Below are positions 16,644-25,448 of a stretch of 64,000 nucleotides of DNA, piece by piece. The DNA is from Sphingomonas sp. KR3-1 (GTDB lineage Bacteria; Pseudomonadota; Alphaproteobacteria; Sphingomonadales; Sphingomonadaceae), in assembly GCF_040049295.1 (NCBI RefSeq), contig NZ_JBDZDQ010000001.1:1178001-1242000 (forward strand). Direction: 5' to 3'. The first letter of the stretch is position 1. Each line of letters starts with the position of its first letter. The notes beneath the pieces were generated by a model. That model saw nothing but the letters and a program-made list of their open reading frames with translations. It searched no databases and was not told the origin of the DNA. Made by a program: the position numbers and the translations under genes.

Positions 16644-19499
16644 TCAGCCCTTGATACGGAAGCCGACCATGAAGGCGCGGCCCGTGGGGTCGTCCGAGAA
16701 TTCGTAGGACGCGCCCGCCGAGGTGGTGCCGCTGTAATAGCCACTGAGCGGCGGCTTGGCGTTGAACAGGTTGGTCACGCTCACATAGAAGGCGCTGTCG
16801 CTGACCTTCCAGGCGCCGCCGGTGTTGAAGGTCAGCGTGAGGTTGGTCGTCGCGAAGCCCGGCACATATTCATAGCCGTCCTTGAACACCTGACTCGCCA
16901 CGCCGCTGCGGCGGTACGCGTTGCGATAATGCTCGAACAGGTCGATCGTGAAATTGTCGGTCGGCTTGAAGTTGAGGAAGCCGGCGACCTGCACGCTCGG
17001 GCTCGGCATCAGGCCGTTGAGGCCCCAGCCGGCGCCGCCCTGGTCGATCGTCGCGATGCCGGGCTGGCGATAGTAGATATGCGGCTGATAGTTGATCATC
17101 GCGCGCAGCCCGAGCGGCCGGCCGCCGATCTGCGTGGCGTAGTCGAGCTCGCCGTCCCAGCCATAGGTCTTCACCTCGGCAATGTTGTAGGGCTGGATCA
17201 GATAGGCGGTGGCGTTGCCCGCGCCGTCGCGCCGGATCAGCGAGCAATAGACCGAGGTGCCGCCGCTCGCGACGCAGCCCTGCTGGATCGCGGCGTTGAA
17301 GCCCTGGATCACCGAGATCGCGTTGCTCACCGTGGTGTTGTAGTAATCGACGGTGAGCGTCAGCCCGCGGATGAAGCTCGGCTTGAGCACGATACCGGCG
17401 GTGTAGGTCTTGCCGACTTCGGCGGTCAGGCTCGCATTGCCGAGGTTGATCGACGGCAGATAGGCAGTGACGTTCGGCGTCTTGGTCGTGTCGGTATAAT
17501 TGCCATAGACCGTCGTGGTCGGCTGGAAGAGATCGTACAGCGTTGGTGCGCGGATATCACGCGACACCGTGGCGCGCAGCTTGATCCCGTCATCGACCGC
17601 CCAGACGCCGCCGACCTTCCAGGTCACATAGTCGCCGCTGGTGCTGTAGTCGGTATAGCGCGCCGCGCCGTTGAGGCTCAGCGACTTGGCGAAGGGCACG
17701 TTGGCGAGCAGCGGCACTTCGACTTCGATCGCGGCCTCGCGGACGCTCTGCGAGACATTGCCGCTCGACGGGAAGGTCGTCGGGTAGAGGATCGTCGTGC
17801 CCTGGGTGCAATTGTAGCGGATGCCGGTGCAGTCGGCGAGCGCGGTCGGCAGCACGGTGCTGGCGGCGTTGAAGCGCTGGTTGCGCCATTCGCCCGACAG
17901 CGCGACGCTGACCGGGCCCGCCCAGGTGTTGAACAGGCTGCCGCTGATCGAGACGTCGGCCGAGTCCTGGATCGTGTGGGTGGTGAAGGTCGCGCTGCCC
18001 AGCACATAGTCCAGCGCCGCCTGGTTGGCCGAGGCCGAGCCGAACAGGTTGAGCGGCACGCAGCTGCCATAGGTGGTCGGGTTGGCGATCGAGGCCTGGC
18101 AGACGGTGTTGCTGCCGACCGTCACTGCGTCGAGCGCGGCGGCCAGGCGCTGGCTGTTCGGCAGGTTGTCGACCTTGGTCTCGAGCTCGGAGAAGCCGTG
18201 GGTGTAGGTGGCGTTCCACTTGAAGCTGCCGAGGTCGCCCTCGATGCCGAAATTGCCGTAATATTGCTTGGTGTCCGACGATGCCTCGATGCGCGGCGCG
18301 GCCGAGAGGATCTCGTTCATCGTGAAGGTCGTCGAACCGGCCAGCGCAGTCTTCGCCGCGGTGCTCAGGAACGCGTTGGTGTTGCTGAAGACCAGGCCGG
18401 TGAGCTGGTTCCAGCCGGTGTACGACGTGTTGCGCTTCAGGTTCGCCGCGCCCTGGACGTAGAAGTGGATCGAGTCGGTCAGGTCATAGTCGAAGCGGCC
18501 GAACACCTGGGTGCCGTGCGAGGGCGAGGACATCGAGCCGTTCTGATAGGCGCCGTCGCCGCCGACCTGGCAGCAGCTCGAACCCGTCGCGCTGCCGGCG
18601 ACGAAGGGCACGATCGCGCCGCTGTCGCTGAACCGGTTGCCGCGCTGGGCGCCGTTGGTGATGTAGCCGCCGAACGTGTAGGTCGCGAGGCGGACATTGG
18701 TCGCCAGATAATAGGGGCTGGCGGTGGTGCCGGCGCCCTGCATCGCGGCAAGGTTGTTCCAGCTGCGATCGCCGACGCGGTTGAGGATGCCGTCATATTC
18801 GCGGTGCTGGACACTGCCCTCGAAATGGCCGCGCTCGCCGACCTTGAAGCCGAACGCCGCGCCGACGTCGCGCGTCGCAGCATCGCCTTCCTGCGAGATG
18901 CCCGCCTCGGCATGCGCGCGGAAGCCGTCGAACTTGCGGTTGAGCACATAGTTGACCACGCCCGACACCGCGTCCGAGCCATAGACCGCCGAGACGCCGC
19001 CGGTGACCACGTCGACGCGGTTGATCAGCTCCTGCGGGATCAGGTCGACGTCGACGGTGGAGTTGTAGAGCGTCGGCGGGATGCGGTGGCCGTCGAACAG
19101 CACCAGCGTGCGATAGGCGCCGAGGTTGCGCAGGTTGAGCACGTTCGCCGCGCCGTTGCCGCCCTGCACGCCGGTAGCGTTCGAGCCCGGGTTGCTGAAC
19201 TGGTTGCGCGAGCCGGAGAAGACCGGGAGGTTGTTGAGCGCGTCCGAGATCGTGCCCGCGGGCGCCGCGGCGGAAAGCATCTCGGTCGACACGGTGGTCA
19301 GCGGGATCGGGCTGGCCGAGCCGTTGGTGAGGATGCGCGAGCCAGTGACGACGATCTGGCCGTCCTGGGCCTCCGCCTTGTCCGCCGGGGCGGCCGGTGC
19401 CGTATCCTGCGCCGGCGCTTCCTGGGCGAACGCCGCAAGAGGAACCGTCAGCAAGCTGCCGCTGGCGAGCAGGCGGAGTAGTGCCGAACGTGCCTTCAT
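16644..19499 (-). CDS. TonB-dependent outer-membrane receptor
   Basis: A 951-residue receptor. Signal peptide MKARSALLRLLASGSLL..AFAQ, a TonB box in DGQIVVTGSRI, then the plug (NVLNLRNLGAYRTLVLFDGHR, AVYGSDAVSGVVNYVLNRK) and a long beta-barrel that ends FMVGFRIKG, with a final hydrophobic strand. It belongs to the large sphingomonad group that lacks a clear siderophore relation and takes up carbohydrates, aromatics or peptides. It heads an operon with two secreted hydrolases, so the ligand may be an ester or its product. Confidence 0.93.
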   Translation of the reverse strand: MKARSALLRLLASGSLLTVPLAAFAQEAPAQDTAPAAPADKAEAQDGQIVVTGSRILTNGSASPIPLTTVSTEMLSAAAPAGTISDALNNLPVFSGSRNQFSNPGSNATGVQGGNGAANVLNLRNLGAYRTLVLFDGHRIPPTLYNSTVDVDLIPQELINRVDVVTGGVSAVYGSDAVSGVVNYVLNRKFDGFRAHAEAGISQEGDAATRDVGAAFGFKVGERGHFEGSVQHREYDGILNRVGDRSWNNLAAMQGAGTTASPYYLATNVRLATYTFGGYITNGAQRGNRFSDSGAIVPFVAGSATGSSCCQVGGDGAYQNGSMSSPSHGTQVFGRFDYDLTDSIHFYVQGAANLKRNTSYTGWNQLTGLVFSNTNAFLSTAAKTALAGSTTFTMNEILSAAPRIEASSDTKQYYGNFGIEGDLGSFKWNATYTHGFSELETKVDNLPNSQRLAAALDAVTVGSNTVCQASIANPTTYGSCVPLNLFGSASANQAALDYVLGSATFTTHTIQDSADVSISGSLFNTWAGPVSVALSGEWRNQRFNAASTVLPTALADCTGIRYNCTQGTTILYPTTFPSSGNVSQSVREAAIEVEVPLLANVPFAKSLSLNGAARYTDYSTSGDYVTWKVGGVWAVDDGIKLRATVSRDIRAPTLYDLFQPTTTVYGNYTDTTKTPNVTAYLPSINLGNASLTAEVGKTYTAGIVLKPSFIRGLTLTVDYYNTTVSNAISVIQGFNAAIQQGCVASGGTSVYCSLIRRDGAGNATAYLIQPYNIAEVKTYGWDGELDYATQIGGRPLGLRAMINYQPHIYYRQPGIATIDQGGAGWGLNGLMPSPSVQVAGFLNFKPTDNFTIDLFEHYRNAYRRSGVASQVFKDGYEYVPGFATTNLTLTFNTGGAWKVSDSAFYVSVTNLFNAKPPLSGYYSGTTSAGASYEFSDDPTGRAFMVGFRIKG

Positions 19500-19643
19500 T
19501 TCCCGATATCCTCCCGAGGTCCGAGAGCGCGCCGGCTGTCTTGCCGGTCTATCTCTCGTTGTCGGGCCGGGATGTAGCAACCGAGGGCCGACGGCGCGTT
19601 ATTCGTTTGGGCGTCGCTGGAATAAGAATTCCGCTTGGCCGAT

Positions 19644-20534
19644 TCAGGCGACCAGCGCCGCCGTAGTCTCGTCGAACAGCTCGTCGACCGCGATCCGGCG
19701 CGGGATGATCTTCTGCTCGAGCGCCCAGTCGATCGCCAGCTGGATGCCCTTGCGGTTCGCCTCCAGCCCGATCGGCGGATAGACCGCGGGCACGCCGCCC
19801 GCGGTCGCCGCCCGGCTCTCGACCAGCATCCGGAATATCTCGCGCACCACGTCGGGCCGCTCGCGCGACAGGCGCTCGTGCACCACGAACATGTGGTTGA
19901 TGCACACCACGCCCTCGCGGGCATACCAGTCCTTCGCCGCCTCGAACGGGTTCGGCACGAGGTATTCCACCCGCGGATCCTTGGGCAGGTCGACGCCCTG
20001 CAGCGTCGCCGCCAGCTCGCCGTCGAGCATCATCTGGCCGATGTCCGAACCCTTGGGCAGCTGCTCGACATTGGCCGGGTCGCTATATTCGAGCAGATGC
20101 CCCTCGCCGACCTTGCACCAGGTCACCTTGTCGAGATCGACGCCGTACTCGTGCTGCAGGATGCCGCGGATCCACAGCCCGGTGGTCTGCGCATAGCTGC
20201 GCACGCCGACGCGCCTGCCCTCGATGTCCTTGGGATCGAGATGCCCGAAGTCGCGGTTGAACCCCGCGCAATGATGCTGAAAGCGGCCATTGACCGGGAT
20301 CGGCAGCGCCACCCAGGGCTTGCCGTAGATCTTGGCCTGCAGCAGCGTGACGATCGCCAGCTCGCCGCAATCATAGGCGCCCTCGCGCAGCATCGCCTTG
20401 AACCCGTTATGCGCCTGGGGCGGCCCGCAGAAATCGAGCTCGACGAGATCGGAGGAAACGCGCCCCTCGCGCAGCGCCGTGGTGACCGGATAGTCGGCCA
20501 GGTTGGTCTTCAGCTTCAGCACGTCGCCCCTCAC
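19644..20534 (-). CDS. 4,5-dihydroxyphthalate decarboxylase-family protein (PBP2-like fold), copy A
   Basis: A 296-residue cytoplasmic protein without signal peptide. It shares the layout of the 4,5-dihydroxyphthalate decarboxylase family (periplasmic-binding-protein type 2 fold): KTNLADYPVTTALREGRV, AYDCGELAIVTLL, VGVRSYAQTTGLWIRGIL and the C-terminal GLEANRKGIQLAIDWALEQ. The second copy at 27501-28493 has the same blocks. It begins at GTG overlapping the upstream TPP-enzyme stop (GTGA), so the two are translationally coupled. It is probably a decarboxylase for a dihydroxylated aromatic acid, but family members may also only bind ligands. Confidence 0.72.
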   Translation of the reverse strand: MRGDVLKLKTNLADYPVTTALREGRVSSDLVELDFCGPPQAHNGFKAMLREGAYDCGELAIVTLLQAKIYGKPWVALPIPVNGRFQHHCAGFNRDFGHLDPKDIEGRRVGVRSYAQTTGLWIRGILQHEYGVDLDKVTWCKVGEGHLLEYSDPANVEQLPKGSDIGQMMLDGELAATLQGVDLPKDPRVEYLVPNPFEAAKDWYAREGVVCINHMFVVHERLSRERPDVVREIFRMLVESRAATAGGVPAVYPPIGLEANRKGIQLAIDWALEQKIIPRRIAVDELFDETTAALVA

Positions 20535-22081
20535 TTCAGCAGCACTTCGATCAGCATCGGCCCATCCGCGCGAACCGAGTCCGTCAGTGCCTTGTGGAAA
20601 TCCTCCGCGGTGGTGACGCGCTTGCTCGGCACGCCCATGCTGGTGCCCATCGCGACCCAGTCGATCCGCGGATTGTCGATATCGATCATCGCCATCGCCT
20701 GCGGCCCGATCTCGGTGCCGGCGCCCATGTTGGCGTATTCGGCCTTGAGGATCGCGTACTGGTGGTTGGCGTAGATGATCGTGGTGACCGGCAGCTGCTC
20801 GCGCGCCTGCGTCCAGAGCGACTGGATCGTGTACATCGCGCTGCCGTCGCCGACCATGCAGAAGGTCCGCCGGTCCGGGCAGGCCATCGCCGCGCCGGTG
20901 GCGACGGGCGTGCCATAGCCGATCGAGCCGCCCATATTGTTGATCAGGTCGTGCGGCAGCGCGCCCATCGTCAGCCCCATCGACTCGCGCCCGGTGGTGA
21001 GCGATTCATCGACGACGATGCAGTTCTCCGGGATCGCCGCGGCAATCGCATGCGCGATGCTGATCGGGTTCAAGGCGCCCTGCGGCACCGGCGTCTCGAT
21101 CCGCTGCTGGAGCAGCGGCGCGGTGTCCTTCAGCCCGAGCGCGTCGATCAGCATCTCGAAGGCCAGCTCGCTGTCCTCATCGGCATCGACCAGGCCGTGC
21201 ACCAAGGTCCCCGGCGCCTTGAGCAGGCTCGGCTTGTCCGGATAGGCGAAGAAGGCGACCGGTTCCCGGGTCTCCGCCGTGATCAGGTGCTTGAAGTCCT
21301 TGAGGAAGGCGCTGCCCGGCGCAACCGCATAGGGAATCCGCTCGATCGGCACGCGCCCGACGCCGCGCTCGATCCGCGCGGTGAAGAACTGGCTGCCGAG
21401 CCGGCACCCGGTGCCCGCGGCGATCCGCCCCGCCAGCTCGAGCGCGCGCCCGCGCGTGGCCTTGTTGGCAAGGATCAGCAGCGCCGACGCGCCCGAGCGC
21501 AGCACCTTGGCGACCTCCTCGATCCGCGCCTGGTCTGGCGCGCGGCGGCCCGGCGGCGGCGCAGCGGGAAGCAGGCGCTGGCCGGCATCCTGCCAGGCGG
21601 TGTCGCCGGGCAGGATCAGCGTGGCGATCTGGCCGGGATGCTCGTTCGCCTTGGCAACCGCGGTGGCCGCATCCCAGGCGATGGAACGCGCGGACTCGGC
21701 GCGGCGCACCCAGTGGCTGAGCGGGCGGGCCAGCCCCTCGATGTCCGACGTCAGCGGCGGATCGTACTTCAGGTGCGACGCCGAATGCTCGCCGACGATA
21801 TTGACCATGCCGACGCTGGCGCGCTTGGCATTGTGGATATTGGCGAGGCCGTTCGCCAGGCCCGGCCCCAGGTGCAGCAGCGTAGAGGCCGGCTTGTCCT
21901 TCATCCGGTACCAGCCATCCGCCGCGCCGGTGCACACGCCCTCGAACAGGCAGAGCACGCTCTTCATCCGCGGATTCTCGAGCGCGGCGAGGAAGTGCAT
22001 CTCGGAGGTGCCGGGGTTGGCGAAGCACACTTCGACGCCCTGGTCGGCAAGCGTGTTCACCAGCGCTTCGGCGCCGTTCAT
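20531..22081 (-). CDS. Thiamine-diphosphate enzyme (acetolactate synthase/benzoylformate decarboxylase-like), copy A
   Basis: About 516 residues with the three TPP-enzyme domains. The N-terminal domain has FANPGTSEMHFLAAL and LFEGVCTGAADGWYR with the cofactor-activating Glu; the C-terminal domain has MVGDGSAMYT and ANHQYAILKAEY, the Mg/diphosphate motif. The middle domain is short and there is no obvious FAD region, which fits a 2-oxoacid decarboxylase or C-C lyase as well as a synthase. ATG at 22081 is used; another ATG is six codons upstream. It is coupled to the decarboxylase-like gene behind it. A repeated operator-like sequence lies 47 bases upstream. Confidence 0.82.
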   Translation of the reverse strand: MNGAEALVNTLADQGVEVCFANPGTSEMHFLAALENPRMKSVLCLFEGVCTGAADGWYRMKDKPASTLLHLGPGLANGLANIHNAKRASVGMVNIVGEHSASHLKYDPPLTSDIEGLARPLSHWVRRAESARSIAWDAATAVAKANEHPGQIATLILPGDTAWQDAGQRLLPAAPPPGRRAPDQARIEEVAKVLRSGASALLILANKATRGRALELAGRIAAGTGCRLGSQFFTARIERGVGRVPIERIPYAVAPGSAFLKDFKHLITAETREPVAFFAYPDKPSLLKAPGTLVHGLVDADEDSELAFEMLIDALGLKDTAPLLQQRIETPVPQGALNPISIAHAIAAAIPENCIVVDESLTTGRESMGLTMGALPHDLINNMGGSIGYGTPVATGAAMACPDRRTFCMVGDGSAMYTIQSLWTQAREQLPVTTIIYANHQYAILKAEYANMGAGTEIGPQAMAMIDIDNPRIDWVAMGTSMGVPSKRVTTAEDFHKALTDSVRADGPMLIEVLLK

Positions 22082-22128
22082 TGGGGGTCCCGCTGTCATG
22101 AAGCGGGCGTGCCACTTCCGAAGGGAAA

Positions 22129-22146
22129 CGGCGCAATCGGAATGGG
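22129..22146 (-). promoter_or_regulatory. Shared operator-like motif, copy 1
   Basis: On the minus strand the sequence is CCCATTCCGATTGCGCCG, 47 bases before the TPP-enzyme start. It matches copies 2 (26364-26381) and 3 (32597-32614) at most positions (consensus SCATYCCGATYGSSCCG). Confidence 0.5.
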
Positions 22147-22177
22147 AAAGCGGGCGATAAGTTCGGCCCTAACTATA

Positions 22178-22203
22178 AGCCCCTCCCCCAAGGGGGAGGG
22201 GCT
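22178..22203. terminator. Perfect palindrome after the aldolase gene
   Basis: AGCCCCTCCCCCA followed directly by its reverse complement. It lies seven bases beyond the stop codon of the aldolase gene at the end of the dioxygenase operon, and TTATAG follows on the minus strand. It probably ends that operon. Confidence 0.65.
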
Positions 22204-22210
22204 AGAAGGC

Positions 22211-23068
22211 TCAATACCCCGCCAGCTCGCGCCCCTGTCCCACAACCCCATAGCTGCGCGTCGGCGCGGACATCAAAAACCGATACCCCTCGCCGATCAG
22301 CCGCTCGACATTCTTGGCATTGGTGTGCGGGTTGCCGACCACCACGTCGTGCTTCTTGCAGATCTCGACGATACGGTTCATCGCGCCCATCACTTCGGGA
22401 TGCTCATACTGGCGCGGATAGCCGAGCGCCTGGCTGAGATCCCCCTCGCCGATCAGCACCAGCCCGATCCCCGGCACGTTCGCCAGGATATCGTCGAGAT
22501 TCTCGATCGCCTCGGGGCTCTCGCACATCATGCCGACCAGCAGCTCGCCCTGCGGCGCCAGCGGCCACACGTCCGCCCGGGCATAATATTCGGGCATAGA
22601 CAGCCCCCAGTAGCGCGAGGCCGTCGCCGGCCCGTCGCCGCGCACGCCCTTGGGCTCGTACAGCGCCGCGCCGGTCGGCTTCGCATAGCGGCACGAAGCG
22701 ACCATGTTGTACGCTTGCGCCACCGTCGAGACGTGCGGGGTGATCACGCCATAGACGCCGCGATCGAGCACCTGCTTGGCCTGGAACTGGTTCATCTCGG
22801 CGCCATTGGCCGGGATGCGCGCGATTGGCGTCACCGACGGCGCGACCGAGCCGGTCTCGGCAATCTTCTTGCGGTTGAGCATGTACTGGAGCGCGTCGCC
22901 CAATCCGCCCACATCGTACGGGTTGTGCTCCATCTCGAAGACCACGCCGTCATAGGGCGCGTCGGTCAGCTCCTGCGCGCTGAGCTTGTCGACCTTGGCG
23001 AAGCAGGTGAAGGCCGGCTTGCCCGCTTCGAATGCGCGAATGATTCCGTTGAGGCGTTCCGCCGCCAT
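22211..23068 (-). CDS. HpcH/HpaI-family aldolase
   Basis: A 285-residue class II aldolase of the HpcH/HpaI (citrate lyase beta-like) family. YDGVVFEMEHNPYD holds the usual acidic metal/active-site strand, MMCESPEAIENLDDIL the metal-binding Glu region, and GLVLIGEGDLSQALG the conserved Gly-Asp strand. These enzymes cleave hydroxy-oxo acids to pyruvate and an aldehyde or oxo-acid. Beside an extradiol dioxygenase and LigJ, it is a candidate for 4-carboxy-4-hydroxy-2-oxoadipate cleavage, done by the unrelated LigK in Sphingobium; no LigK-type gene is seen here. Its ATG overlaps the dioxygenase stop (TAATG). Confidence 0.82.
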   Translation of the reverse strand: MAAERLNGIIRAFEAGKPAFTCFAKVDKLSAQELTDAPYDGVVFEMEHNPYDVGGLGDALQYMLNRKKIAETGSVAPSVTPIARIPANGAEMNQFQAKQVLDRGVYGVITPHVSTVAQAYNMVASCRYAKPTGAALYEPKGVRGDGPATASRYWGLSMPEYYARADVWPLAPQGELLVGMMCESPEAIENLDDILANVPGIGLVLIGEGDLSQALGYPRQYEHPEVMGAMNRIVEICKKHDVVVGNPHTNAKNVERLIGEGYRFLMSAPTRSYGVVGQGRELAGY

Positions 23069-24093
23069 TATGCCGCTTCCTTCTTCTTCGCTGCGGTGAC
23101 CGCCGGGTCCCAGTACATGAAGCCCATCCCCTCGCCCGTGCCCGCGGGCGTGCGCCAGCAGGGGATGTAATCGACCAGGGTCATCTCGGCGCCGGTATGC
23201 TGAAGCGCCATCATCACGATCGAGTAGATCTTCACCTCGCTGGTGCCCGACTGGTAATAGCCGTTCGGGATCGCCGCGAGCCCGTCATAGTCGTAGCTGG
23301 CCAGCATCCCCATCACGTTGCGGTCGAACGCCTCGTCATTGACGAAGTGCGACAGCCCTCCGCTTGCGATCACCGCCACGCGCACATCCTCGGGCCAGGC
23401 CGCGATCGCGTCGCGCAGCACCCGGCCGAACTGGATGCACCGCGCCATCGAAGGCTGGGTCGGCGGGTAGAACAGGTTGAACAGCACAGGCACATGGCGC
23501 GGCACATCGTCGCCCATGATCTGGTGATATACGAAGCTATAGGCGTGCGGGACGACCGGATAGTCGGGCGCATAGCCCTGGCGTTGCTCCATCCACACAT
23601 TCTGCGGCCAGGCCTGCAGGTCGTTGAGGTCGAAGCCCTCGCGCTGGAAGGCGTTGATCAGATAGGTCGCCAGCTCGGGATAGGCTTGGTGCACGACATG
23701 AAGGTCGGGCGCATAGACGCTGCGCTGGGGCGGGCCGTTATGCACGTTCGCGCCGGTGTAGATCGTGATCGACGGCGACTGGTCGGGCCAGATCTCCTTC
23801 TGGTCCTTGCCCAGCACGATCACGACGTCGGGCGCAGCGCGCTTGTACGCCTCGGCCATCTCGTCGAGCGCGGCGCGGCAGCGCCCCGCCCGCTCGGTCC
23901 GCTCTTCAAGCGTCAGGAACGGCTCGAACGCCGCTTCGCGCTCGGCCTCGAGCTCGGGATAGGTCCAGGTGCGGTTCCGGAACCACAGCTCGGGGTTGTT
24001 GCGGTCGCGCTCGCCGTTCTTCAGCCAGTCCTCCGGCGCCTGGCCCAGCATGCCGCTGTGCGGCACGCACATTCCGAATACGATCTCAGCCAC
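23068..24093 (-). CDS. LigB-superfamily extradiol ring-cleavage dioxygenase
   Basis: A 341-residue class III extradiol dioxygenase, beta-subunit type. His12 in FGMCVPHSGM matches the first iron ligand of LigB; NVHNGPP probably holds the second His, SGGLSHFVND the catalytic His and GTSEVKIYS the Glu ligand. No separate small alpha subunit (LigA) is seen here, as in single-chain enzymes such as 3-O-methylgallate dioxygenase. It probably opens the ring of gallate, protocatechuate or a methylated analogue. It stands between the MFS transporter and the aldolase in a tight operon. Confidence 0.85.
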   Translation of the reverse strand: MAEIVFGMCVPHSGMLGQAPEDWLKNGERDRNNPELWFRNRTWTYPELEAEREAAFEPFLTLEERTERAGRCRAALDEMAEAYKRAAPDVVIVLGKDQKEIWPDQSPSITIYTGANVHNGPPQRSVYAPDLHVVHQAYPELATYLINAFQREGFDLNDLQAWPQNVWMEQRQGYAPDYPVVPHAYSFVYHQIMGDDVPRHVPVLFNLFYPPTQPSMARCIQFGRVLRDAIAAWPEDVRVAVIASGGLSHFVNDEAFDRNVMGMLASYDYDGLAAIPNGYYQSGTSEVKIYSIVMMALQHTGAEMTLVDYIPCWRTPAGTGEGMGFMYWDPAVTAAKKKEAA

Positions 24094-24097
24094 CGCT

Positions 24098-25420
24098 CTA
24101 CTCCACAGTTTCGTTCACGCGCGGCGCCCATTGCGGCCGCAGCAGGATCCAGCACGCCAGCGCGCCGATCAGCAGGAACACGAAGATCACCAGCATCGGC
24201 AGCTCGTAATTGCCGCTCACGTGCAGCAGCCAGCCGGACAGGCTCGCCGCCACGCCGCCGGCCAGGCTCGTCGCTACCTGCTGCACGCCGGTCACCAGCC
24301 CGATCGCCGGCTTGGGGATCAGGGTCAGGCGGCACAAAGCCAGATTGTTGGCGGTGGCGAGGCCGAGGAACGACAGCGAGAACACGTTCCAGAACAGCGC
24401 CCAGCCCAGCGAGCTCGCCTGCGCGCCGAGCAGCACGGTGCACGCGCCGATGAACCCGGCGATGACGAACGCCTTGCGGACGAACACCGGGTTGCCGCCG
24501 CGCGCGATCAGCCGGTCCGCGGTCCAGCCCGCGATCACCGCGACGATCGCGATCCCGGCGAAGCTGAAGAAGGTGTAGAGCCCCGATCGCTCCAGGCTCA
24601 GCCCGCGCTGCTCGACCAGATAGGCCGGCATCCAGGTCATGCAGTAGAAGGTGAAATAGCCGTAGCAGAAGTTGACGATCATCGCCCCCCACACGACCGG
24701 GCTCTTGAGGATGCTCGCGAAGGTGACCGACGCGGCCGCCTTGCGCGCCGCCGCCTTGGCCTCGCCGCCCCTGGGCAGGTCGTTCTTCACCGTCAGCATC
24801 CACGGCACCAGCCAGAGCAGGCCCACCGCGCCGGTGAGGATGAACATCAGCCGCCAGTCGTAATTGACGATCAGCCACGAGGCGACCGGCGCGCCGATCG
24901 CGGGACCGAACTTGTTGCCCATCGTGAAGATGCCGACCGCGGTGCCGCTCTGGCCCTCGTGGAAATTGTTGCGGATCCAGCGATAGCTCGCCGGCATCAC
25001 GATCGCCTCCGCCGCGCCAACGATCACGCGCATCAGGATCAGCGCCATCAGCGTGCTGACCAGCCCGGTCACTGCCGTTGCGATGCACCAGAGCGCGAAG
25101 CAGATCGTATAGGGCGTCTTCACCCCGTAGCGGTCGACCAGCCAGCCCATCGGCACCTGCACCAGCCCATAGGACCAGAAGAACATCGCGCCGATCATGC
25201 CGCGATCGGTGTCCGACAGCTTGAAATGCGCCTTGAACGGCGGGTCGGCCATCGCCGAGGAGATGCTGGTCCGGTCGAGAAAGGCGATCAGCACGCCGAT
25301 CGCCAGCAGCACGAGCACCGACCAGCGCATCACCACGCTCAGCGCCACGGGCGATGCCGCCGATGCTGGCGCGGATGCCGAGGGGGGTGTCTCGGCGGGG
25401 GTAATCGTCTGGGCCATCAT
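24098..25420 (-). CDS. MFS transporter, aromatic-acid/anion (ACS) type
   Basis: About 440 residues with 12 predicted membrane helices. The ACS-family loop motifs are present: GWLVDRYGVKTPYT after helix 2, and RVIVGAAEAIVMPASYRW in helix 4. The N-terminal 25 residues are a Pro/Ala/Ser-rich cytoplasmic tail. Two adjacent ATGs (25420 and 25417) follow AGGAG; the second has the better spacing. Placed directly before the dioxygenase gene, it is the likely inner-membrane importer of the aromatic acid or a pathway product. Confidence 0.88.
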   Translation of the reverse strand: MMAQTITPAETPPSASAPASAASPVALSVVMRWSVLVLLAIGVLIAFLDRTSISSAMADPPFKAHFKLSDTDRGMIGAMFFWSYGLVQVPMGWLVDRYGVKTPYTICFALWCIATAVTGLVSTLMALILMRVIVGAAEAIVMPASYRWIRNNFHEGQSGTAVGIFTMGNKFGPAIGAPVASWLIVNYDWRLMFILTGAVGLLWLVPWMLTVKNDLPRGGEAKAAARKAAASVTFASILKSPVVWGAMIVNFCYGYFTFYCMTWMPAYLVEQRGLSLERSGLYTFFSFAGIAIVAVIAGWTADRLIARGGNPVFVRKAFVIAGFIGACTVLLGAQASSLGWALFWNVFSLSFLGLATANNLALCRLTLIPKPAIGLVTGVQQVATSLAGGVAASLSGWLLHVSGNYELPMLVIFVFLLIGALACWILLRPQWAPRVNETVE

Positions 25421-25448
25421 ACTCTCCTGTGCCGGCACGCCTGCGGTC

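Noticed and set aside
16929..19481. Very long open frames opposite the TonB receptors, chemoreceptor, LysR-lactonase region and other genes (for example 16929-19481 +, 28885-31902 -, 46708-49581 +)
   Set aside because: They mirror strongly coding, domain-bearing genes in GC-rich DNA, show low-complexity Arg/Ala/Gly-rich translations and no domains. They are by-products of codon bias.
20531..22081. Biosynthetic acetolactate synthase (IlvB)
   Set aside because: There is no small regulatory subunit gene, the protein lacks a clear FAD region, and it is coupled to a decarboxylase-like gene inside a catabolic cluster.
22211..23068. LigK-type (RraA-fold) 4-carboxy-4-hydroxy-2-oxoadipate aldolase
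   Set aside because: The aldolase in the cluster has HpcH/HpaI motifs and not the RraA/LigK fold. No other gene in the window fits LigK.
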